From Euryarchaeota archaeon UBA346 (GTDB taxonomy: Archaea; Thermoplasmatota; E2; DHVEG-1), in assembly GCA_002496355.1 (NCBI GenBank), contig DAJP01000017.1, forward strand, positions 1 to 14,360: 14,360 bases of DNA, in the 5' to 3' direction. A program made the translations under genes and the position numbers. A model generated the notes under the pieces. That model was not told the DNA's origin, searched no databases, and saw only the letters and a list, made by a program, of their open reading frames with translations. Shown here one piece after another: positions 6,412 through 11,090 of this stretch (the first letter of the stretch is position 1; each line of letters begins with the position of its first letter).

Positions 6412-6911
6412 TATTTCACCTTCGCTAGATATTTTTCGAAATCCTTTACAAAAAATTTTTTTCCTTTTGTTTGTATGATAAATCCTTCTTGTTCAAGTAA
6501 TTTTTTCTGATCGAGTGCTCCACCCGGGTATTTCTCATTAAGATATCCATCGACTTTTAATGTCCGCCAATAGGGGATAGGAAGGGATTTTCCCTGGTTT
6601 GCCACCTCTTCTGTTGCATTTGCTGCAGTCATGATAAAAATCCCGGTCGTTAAAGAGCAGCATCCTTTGACATGATGTTTCTTCGCTATCGTTTGACAGA
6701 GCTCAACAAGGGTGATGAGTTTTCCTTTAGGAACTTGCTTCATGAGAGTGACGACCTCACTTGGATTTGCAAGTACTACATCATCCCCTACTTCAGCACC
6801 CATCTTATGAACCGCGTTATAACACGGAAAGCTTTTTTGTAATTTTAGAATTTTTGGGAGGTTCTTCTTATCTGCGAGTTTCTCCTGCCAAGATTTCTTT
6901 TTATATGCCAT
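6411..6911 (-). CDS. MGMT-fold (alkyltransferase-like) DNA-binding protein lacking the acceptor Cys
   Basis: This 166-residue protein resembles the DNA-binding domain of O6-methylguanine-DNA methyltransferases and alkyltransferase-like (ATL) proteins. The winged-helix part PKGKLITLVELCQTIAKKH (61-79) corresponds to the usual IPxGxVxTYGxIA segment. The block corresponding to the PCHRV active site reads PIPYWRTLKVDGYL (111-124), so Tyr114 and Trp115 replace the acceptor Cys and His. It is followed by KYPGGALDQKKLLEQEGF (127-144), matching the G/GG...QxxLLxxEGV end of the family. Without Cys it should not accept alkyl groups; like ATL proteins it might flag damaged bases for repair. A Cys pair (Cys84-Cys85, in GCCSLTTGIF) precedes the site. 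The basic N-terminus (MAYKKKSWQEKLADKK) would suit DNA binding. It overlaps the upstream DUF3795-like gene by 11 bases, so it is part of the same operon. Confidence 0.75.
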   Translation of the reverse strand: MAYKKKSWQEKLADKKNLPKILKLQKSFPCYNAVHKMGAEVGDDVVLANPSEVVTLMKQVPKGKLITLVELCQTIAKKHHVKGCCSLTTGIFIMTAANATEEVANQGKSLPIPYWRTLKVDGYLNEKYPGGALDQKKLLEQEGFIIQTKGKKFFVKDFEKYLAKVK

Positions 6912-7323
6912 GTGCGCATCTCGTCTTTCGTTGTTTTTTCAGTTCCTCTCTTCCGCTATAGGGACGAAAGAACAATTCATATTCCTCTTTTGAAATCGCT
7001 TTGTCGTATTTCTTTTTTATCTCATCAAGAATGTCTGCACGCAGAGGTAATATTTCACAGGATTCAAAACAATCACAGAACGAACAGTCCTGCAAGTTCT
7101 TGCTTTGTGCACAAGGACGAACAGGGCATTCTGTATCCAGATGGCACCCGATTTTATTGCAGCCGACGCAAAGGATTTTTTCCTCAGGGACATCGAAGCC
7201 AAAAAAGGTGTTCCATCCTTTTCGAATCGTGGTTTTCTTCGCAAGGATATCAACGTTCTTGACATACGCTGGACAGAGATCACAGCGGTATCCACAGAAT
7301 CCCATGATCTTCTTATTCATCAT
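6901..7323 (-). CDS. Cys-rich DUF3795-like protein (longer metal-binding form)
   Basis: This 140-residue soluble protein has 13 Cys. The N-terminal FCGYRCDLCPAY gives Cys10-x3-Cys14-x2-Cys17, the opening signature of DUF3795. A second cluster is Cys52, 55, 60, 66, 71, 80, 83, 85 and 89 (ILCVGCNKIGCHLDTECPVRPC...CSFCDCFESC). Cys136 is near the end. The spacing suggests bound zinc or iron-sulfur, but which metal cannot be read from sequence. The middle GWNTFFGFDVPEEKILCVGC and C-terminal EEYELFFRPYSGREEL are typical of the family, whose function is unknown. The start at 7323 or the next codon, ATG 7320, overlaps the preceding DUF3795-like gene by 8-11 bases, and its own 3' end overlaps the MGMT-like gene, indicating one message. 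The last residues (KTRCAHGI) are variable. Confidence 0.82.
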   Translation of the reverse strand: MMNKKIMGFCGYRCDLCPAYVKNVDILAKKTTIRKGWNTFFGFDVPEEKILCVGCNKIGCHLDTECPVRPCAQSKNLQDCSFCDCFESCEILPLRADILDEIKKKYDKAISKEEYELFFRPYSGREELKKQRKTRCAHGI

Positions 7324-7774
7324 CCCACCGATACAGCTGTTTCTTCTTTTTTAAAAGAGCAGTGTCGCAGACAAAACATAGACCATTATGGCAACTGATC
7401 GTTCCCCCACAGTTTGGGCAGCGCCATTTTTCTTCTTCAGCTCTGAGGAATTGTTCCATACCGTTCGTTTTGATGGACGCGAGGTTCTCAAGAAGGCTCA
7501 TCCGGAAAAACTTCTGATATCTGGTATCGATGTGTGTGATGTTCTCACAGGGAAACTCCGGGCATTCAGAACAAAATGTTACGGAATGCTTTAGAAGACG
7601 TTCGCATCGTTTTTTCAGAAATGCGCATTTCTTGTCTCGGGGACGACAGCCTTGGCAATAGGTCATGGGAATACCTTTGTTTTTTATATCATGGCGCATC
7701 GCAAGAAATCCACTGCAGACGTTGCAATCCATACCGCAGGGCGCGATAAGATCTTTTGAGAATTTGTTCTTCAT
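7313..7774 (-). CDS. Cys-rich DUF3795-like protein with C-terminal zinc-ribbon-like knuckle
   Basis: This is a 153-residue protein starting at the ATG at 7774 (MKNKFSKDLIAPCGMDCNVC). An upstream in-frame TTG at 7870 would add a hydrophobic 32-residue stretch that comes from A/T-rich intergenic DNA; I reject it. The N-terminal APCGMDCNVCSGF gives Cys13-x3-Cys17-x2-Cys20, then YCQGC (40, 43), Cys50, Cys57, and FCSECPEFPC (68, 71, 76), the full DUF3795 pattern. The end carries WRCPNCGGTISCHNGLCFVC, a C-x2-C-x5-C-x4-C-x2-C arrangement resembling a zinc ribbon that the neighbouring paralogue lacks. It is the first gene of the five-gene minus-strand run, and its 3' end overlaps the next DUF3795 gene by about 8-11 bases. 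The promoter should lie in 7775-7966. Function is unknown; metal binding is likely. Confidence 0.83.
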   Translation of the reverse strand: MKNKFSKDLIAPCGMDCNVCSGFLAMRHDIKNKGIPMTYCQGCRPRDKKCAFLKKRCERLLKHSVTFCSECPEFPCENITHIDTRYQKFFRMSLLENLASIKTNGMEQFLRAEEEKWRCPNCGGTISCHNGLCFVCDTALLKKKKQLYRWDDE

Positions 7775-7966
7775 TACCCATACCAGAATCTGTGAAACAA
7801 TCTGTAATGAAATGCAATAAAGAATCACTGTTATTAAAGAATATCTATGGAGAAAATTAAAGAAAAACAACAGTCACTCCCTAACATTAAAATTTATTGA
7901 GTTTCAGAAAAGCATCATAAAAAAAATATATTCATCGTTTCATATATCATATGAGAAGTTGCAACC
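7775..7966. other. Divergent intergenic region (192 bases)
   Basis: This A/T-rich gap separates the minus-strand five-gene operon from the plus-strand YdeI-like gene and should hold both promoters. For the plus gene a TATA-like box is visible at 7923-7932. For the minus operon I see only A/T-rich segments near 7830-7850, without a clear box. No RNA gene or inverted repeat was recognised. Confidence 0.45.
7923..7932 (+). promoter_or_regulatory. TATA-like box for the YdeI-family gene
   Basis: AAATATATTC-like sequence follows an A-run, centred about 40 bases before the ATG at 7967. The expected transcript start, about 25 bases on, would leave a leader of roughly 15 bases. No Shine-Dalgarno site is evident before the ATG. 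Match by eye only. Confidence 0.38.
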
Positions 7967-8542
7967 ATGAATACCAAAGAAGCCGTATTGTTCAATAAGA
8001 GAAGTGAATGGCGCATCTGGTTAGAAAAGAATCATAAAAACAAAAAGGAAATCTGGCTTCTCCATTATAAGAAACAATCAGGGAAACATGGTTTGAATCA
8101 TATCGATGCAGTCGAGGAAGCACTCTGTTTTGGCTGGATTGACAGTAAACTGAAGAAGATCGACGAGGAGCGATTCATCCTGAAGTATTCACCAAGGAAG
8201 CCAAAGAGTGTGTGGTCAAAAATCAACAAAGAAAAAGCTGAAGCGATGATCGTCTCCGGAAAGATGACACAAGCTGGTCTCGATAAAATCGAAGAAGCAA
8301 AAAGACACGGGTTATGGAACATCGCGTACACAAATAAGATGAAGGAACGAATCCCTTTAGATTTGAAACACGCGTTGATAGAAGACAACAAAGCATGGGA
8401 CAACTTCCAAGGCTTTGCTAATAGCTATCGAAATATGTATTGTGGATGGATAAAAAACGCAAAAACACAAGAGACACGAGAGAAAAGAATTACTGAAGTT
8501 GTAAAACGTGCACACCTCAACAAAAAACCAGGGGTAGAATAA
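7967..8542 (+). CDS. YdeI/OmpD-associated family protein
   Basis: This is a 191-residue soluble, basic protein. It follows the YdeI family along its length: SEWRIWLEKNHKNKKEIWLLHYKKQSGKHGLNHIDAVEEALCFGWIDSKLKKID in the first third, then RFILKYSPRKPKSVWSKINKEKAEAMI...GKMTQAGL, and a helical C-terminal part ending in YRNMYCGWIKNAKTQETREKRITEVVKRA. The E. coli member YdeI has been linked to resistance to polymyxin and other peptides, and a Streptococcus-type member to bacteriocin protection; the molecular activity of the family is not established. It stands alone on the plus strand, between the divergent five-gene operon and the convergent lipoprotein gene. The ATG is chosen by homology; translation is probably leaderless or nearly so. 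Confidence 0.9.
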   Translation: MNTKEAVLFNKRSEWRIWLEKNHKNKKEIWLLHYKKQSGKHGLNHIDAVEEALCFGWIDSKLKKIDEERFILKYSPRKPKSVWSKINKEKAEAMIVSGKMTQAGLDKIEEAKRHGLWNIAYTNKMKERIPLDLKHALIEDNKAWDNFQGFANSYRNMYCGWIKNAKTQETREKRITEVVKRAHLNKKPGVE

Positions 8543-8560
8543 AAGGAAAAAAAGAAAGAG
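8543..8560 (-). terminator. T-rich 3' end of the fibronectin-III-like lipoprotein gene
   Basis: On the minus strand, just after the stop codon, the sequence is a pyrimidine run (CTCTTTCTTTTTTTCC). T-rich runs on the coding strand are typical archaeal terminators. The tract also separates this gene from the convergent YdeI-family gene. Composition-based call. Confidence 0.42.
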
Positions 8561-8570
8561 GTTGTGAGGT

Positions 8571-9728
8571 TTAATGGAGATCCATCAGAAAAGCTCGTAT
8601 GTGTGGTTGCTGCAAGAGTTTGAGCAGTATTGGGTATTTTTCGAGGAGTCGAAGATAACGGACCGGGATTCTGGAAGCTAGATCGTCATCAAGTGTGTAT
8701 TTATTCGGTTTGTAGATTTTTCCAAGTTCGCCAGTGGTTCGGATTTCTGCGGTTGGCGTGGTGCTGAACTCGATGATGTCTCCCATTCCTTGTGCAACCC
8801 CATTATCACCGATGGCTCTATACCAATAGGTGGTGCTGGCGGTAAGATTGCCGAGATATGCTTGGAATGTACCTGTTGTATTCATGAGTTGTGGGGTAGT
8901 TGATTGGTCAAGTTGATTGGGGCTGTCGTCGCTGTATACAAACCAGACATTGCATGTTGGGGTTCCACCAGTTTCCCAGAGTTCTGCCTTTATTATCGCA
9001 TGGTTCTTGCCGATTTCCGCAGGTTGTCTTGAGATGATCAGTGGTTGCCCAGGTGTGACTTTCATGATGACCCCAGACCAGGTGTCTGCATCGTTTTCTG
9101 CAACTGCCTTGTAAAAGATGGTGATGTTTGTGACAAGGCTGGTGAGAGACGCGCTGAATGGACCAACGGTTGTTTTTATTTCAGGGGTTGTCTGTTGATT
9201 GAGGGCGTTTTCGTCAGTCCCATAGAGGAAATAGACGGTGCAGGATGCGGCTCCGCCCATATGCCAGAGGTTCCCGTTGAGTGTCGCTTGTGTAAAACCA
9301 ATACCGGTGGCATTATCCGTGACGACGCGTGGTCCACCTGGGATGAAGATCATGTCTGCGCCGGCTCGATATTGGCTTGCTCCTTTCAGGTATTCGCCAT
9401 AGGCTCGATAGTGATACTCCTGAGTACGGGTGAGATTATCAATATCGACTGAAAACAATCCCAGACCAGCATGATTGTCCGCCCAGACATGGTAGGCGTA
9501 ATCCTCCCAGTTCTGATGGTACTGAGTATCCCAGGCGAATCCTTCGTTCCAGTTGTCTGAGGATTCACTAATCGTCAGCTGTCCCCAGAGTCTGACTGCG
9601 GTTCCTCCAAAATCGATATGTTCCCATCCATAGGTATCGACTGCCCAGGGTCCGACACAGCCGGAGAAGCAGGAGATACCAATGAGCACACCTGCTACAA
9701 TAAGTGGTATAATCTTTTTTTCTTTCAT
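8571..9728 (-). CDS. Secreted lipoprotein with fibronectin-III-like modules
   Basis: This 385-residue protein begins with a signal peptide (MKEKKIIPLIVAGVLIGIS) and a lipobox at FSGC; Cys24 is the probable lipid anchor, with Cys20 nearby. The start has GGAGG at 9738-9742, nine bases upstream. The mature part contains repeated beta-sandwich modules. Module A is about 134-211 (ATGIGFTQATLNGNLWHMGGA...CTVYFLYGTDE...FYKAVAEND). Module B is about 231-309 (AEIGKNHAIIKAELWETGGTPTCNVWFVYSDD...TYWYRAIGDNG). A diverged N-terminal copy lies at 41-115, ending YHYRAYGEY. Cys163 and Cys259 sit at matching positions. Such modules are known from archaeal surface proteins and usually mediate binding. The C-terminus (ASRIPVRYLRLLEKYPILLKLLQQPHIRAFLMDLH) is an amphipathic, hydrophobic tail unlike the modules. 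It is probably displayed on the cell surface; its ligand is unknown. Confidence 0.84.
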   Translation of the reverse strand: MKEKKIIPLIVAGVLIGISCFSGCVGPWAVDTYGWEHIDFGGTAVRLWGQLTISESSDNWNEGFAWDTQYHQNWEDYAYHVWADNHAGLGLFSVDIDNLTRTQEYHYRAYGEYLKGASQYRAGADMIFIPGGPRVVTDNATGIGFTQATLNGNLWHMGGAASCTVYFLYGTDENALNQQTTPEIKTTVGPFSASLTSLVTNITIFYKAVAENDADTWSGVIMKVTPGQPLIISRQPAEIGKNHAIIKAELWETGGTPTCNVWFVYSDDSPNQLDQSTTPQLMNTTGTFQAYLGNLTASTTYWYRAIGDNGVAQGMGDIIEFSTTPTAEIRTTGELGKIYKPNKYTLDDDLASRIPVRYLRLLEKYPILLKLLQQPHIRAFLMDLH

Positions 9729-9761
9729 GTGATGATTCCTCCAAGGAGAGAAAGCAGAATC

Positions 9762-9775
9762 GTATTATAAATATT
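9762..9775 (-). promoter_or_regulatory. TATA box for the fibronectin-III-like lipoprotein
   Basis: The minus strand reads AATATTTATAATAC, a good TATA-type sequence about 40 bases before the ATG at 9728. The expected transcript start near 9742 would keep the GGAGG site at the very 5' end of the message. Confidence 0.45.
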
Positions 9776-9975
9776 TCTTATATTGGCTTCATTTATTGTC
9801 GATATTTTGTGTTATAATGATATCGTAAAATTATAAAATTATCCTGAAAAGAAGCCATCAAAAACGAAAAGAACCTGCAAAAACAATAACAAAAAAAAAT
9901 CAAATCCTTAAAAACTCTCTAATACCTGCAACACATTCCATAAATAAAACAGTAAGAAGAGTAAGGAAACCAATA
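9776..9975. other. Divergent intergenic region, A/T-rich
   Basis: This is the remainder of the 247-base gap between two divergent genes. It is A/T-rich, with several TATA-like stretches (for instance around 9811-9840 and TTAAAAAC at 9908-9915) that could serve the plus-strand Fe-S gene. Only a weak AAGGA lies before the ATG at 9976. No RNA gene or repeat was recognised. Confidence 0.4.
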
Positions 9976-10680
9976 ATGTCAACGATAAAAAATAACGACA
10001 CAACAGACAAGAATTTTATGATCACAATATGTAAAAATGGTCCGTATCTCATCAGTGGAGGAATTCCCCTCAGTCAAAAAATAATCAAATACGACAACAA
10101 ATGGGATTCCTGCGAATGGCAAGATGACCGAACATTCCCAAAAAAAGATACCTATGCGCTCTGTCGTTGCGGCCATTCAAAAGATAAACCATTCTGCGAC
10201 AGCTCCCACATTAAAATTAATTTTGATGGTACAGAAACAGCTCATCCAACCGACTATAACAAAAACACCATACGACTTGATGGACCGACGTTGACATTGC
10301 TTGACGCAAAAGATCTCTGTGCATCCGCTCGATTCTGCCACAGAGCAGGTGGTATCTGGAATCTCATACTCACATCAGATAAACCAGGGGATAAGCATAT
10401 AGCGATCGAAGAAGCAGCAGACTGCCCCTCCGGTCGACTTGTTTTAATCGATAAAACAACCAAGAAAACCACAGAACCTTTCTTTGAACCATCAATCATC
10501 GTAATAGAGGATCCATCCATTGGAGTCCATGGTCCTATTTGGGTTCGCGGAGGAATTCCCATCGAATCAGCAGAAGGAAAACGATATGCAACACAGAATC
10601 GTGTGACCCTTTGCCGCTGCGGAAAATCTCAAAACAAACCGTTTTGTGACAGTAGTCATTACCCTGAAGAGAAGCAATAA
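9976..10680 (+). CDS. Iron-sulfur protein with two CDGSH-type sites flanking a Fer4_19-like domain
   Basis: This 234-residue cytoplasmic protein has three predicted Fe-S sites. The first CDGSH-type site is Cys63-x-Cys65, Cys74 and His78 (CRCGHSKDKPFCDSSH). The second is Cys213-x-Cys215, Cys224 and His228 (CRCGKSQNKPFCDSSH). Each is the three-Cys one-His [2Fe-2S] ligand set of mitoNEET-like proteins. Between them is DLCASARFCHRAGGIW (Cys115, Cys121) with ADCPSGRL (Cys150), resembling the divergent 4Fe-4S (Fer4_19) domain that often accompanies CDGSH. The N- and C-terminal parts share GPxxxxGGIP (22-31; 186-195) before each CDGSH site, so the protein arose by internal duplication. Its role is probably electron transfer or cluster handling. 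It lies 14 bases ahead of a thioredoxin-fold gene and is probably co-transcribed with it. Confidence 0.88.
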   Translation: MSTIKNNDTTDKNFMITICKNGPYLISGGIPLSQKIIKYDNKWDSCEWQDDRTFPKKDTYALCRCGHSKDKPFCDSSHIKINFDGTETAHPTDYNKNTIRLDGPTLTLLDAKDLCASARFCHRAGGIWNLILTSDKPGDKHIAIEEAADCPSGRLVLIDKTTKKTTEPFFEPSIIVIEDPSIGVHGPIWVRGGIPIESAEGKRYATQNRVTLCRCGKSQNKPFCDSSHYPEEKQ

Positions 10681-10694
10681 GAGGTAAAGAGCCT

Positions 10695-11042
10695 ATGAAG
10701 AACCTAGAAAAATGCACACTCATCGAATCAGAACATGACCTTGAAAAGATCCTTCAGAGAAAAGAAAACTGTTTTATTCTGTTCTATGCGGAATGGTGTC
10801 CTTTTTCGCAGAGGTTCTTACCTATTTTTCAGCGATGCGCGAAAGACGCACACTATGAATGTTACCGAATGAAAATTGATGAATACCCTCATCTCTGTAA
10901 TCGTTACGCGGTGGACGTATATCCTACGATTGTTTTTTTTGAAAAAGGAATAGCAGTGGAGCGGGTCGACGGCATCCATGGGGTCGGACTGAACGAACGG
11001 CAATTTCAAGAGTTAATCAAGGTCTGTCTCCTTCGAAAATAA
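10695..11042 (+). CDS. Thioredoxin-fold protein with CPFS (single-Cys) site
   Basis: This 115-residue protein has the thioredoxin layout: an N-terminal strand/helix, LFYAEWCPFSQRFLPIF (29-45) with the active-site Cys at 35, a following helix, and the cis-Pro loop YAVDVYPTIVFFEKG (71-85, Pro77). The second active-site Cys is replaced by Ser38, so it cannot do the normal dithiol exchange; it may use glutathione-like or protein thiols, or act as a binding module. There are seven Cys in all (7, 26, 35, 48, 56, 68, 111), so a non-canonical partner Cys is possible. The start at 10695 has GAGGT at 10681-10685, nine bases upstream. The gene follows the Fe-S protein by 14 bases, suggesting a shared redox or cluster-related task. 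Confidence 0.85.
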   Translation: MKNLEKCTLIESEHDLEKILQRKENCFILFYAEWCPFSQRFLPIFQRCAKDAHYECYRMKIDEYPHLCNRYAVDVYPTIVFFEKGIAVERVDGIHGVGLNERQFQELIKVCLLRK

Positions 11043-11056
11043 CAAATAGTCGATGA

Positions 11057-11083
11057 AAAGGATAAAAAAAGAAAAGAAAAAAA
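11057..11083 (-). terminator. T-rich 3' end of the C25 peptidase gene
   Basis: Read on the minus strand, just past the peptidase stop codon, this is a long pyrimidine run dominated by T. This fits archaeal termination without a hairpin. It also lies at the convergent junction with the thioredoxin-fold gene. Confidence 0.45.
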
Positions 11084-11090
11084 GGTGGTT

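Noticed and set aside
7775..7870. N-terminal extension of the first DUF3795 gene from TTG 7870, giving a membrane-helix-like segment
   Set aside because: The added residues come from A/T-rich intergenic DNA, start with TTG, and precede a clean family N-terminus at ATG 7774.
9045..9452. 135-codon plus-strand open frame inside the fibronectin-III-like lipoprotein
   Set aside because: It lies antisense to a gene with signal peptide, lipobox and repeats, and its translation has no recognisable features.
9776..9975. Possible small RNA or attachment site in the A/T-rich divergent gap
   Set aside because: No stable stem, tRNA-like fold or direct repeat was found by eye; the content fits a promoter region.
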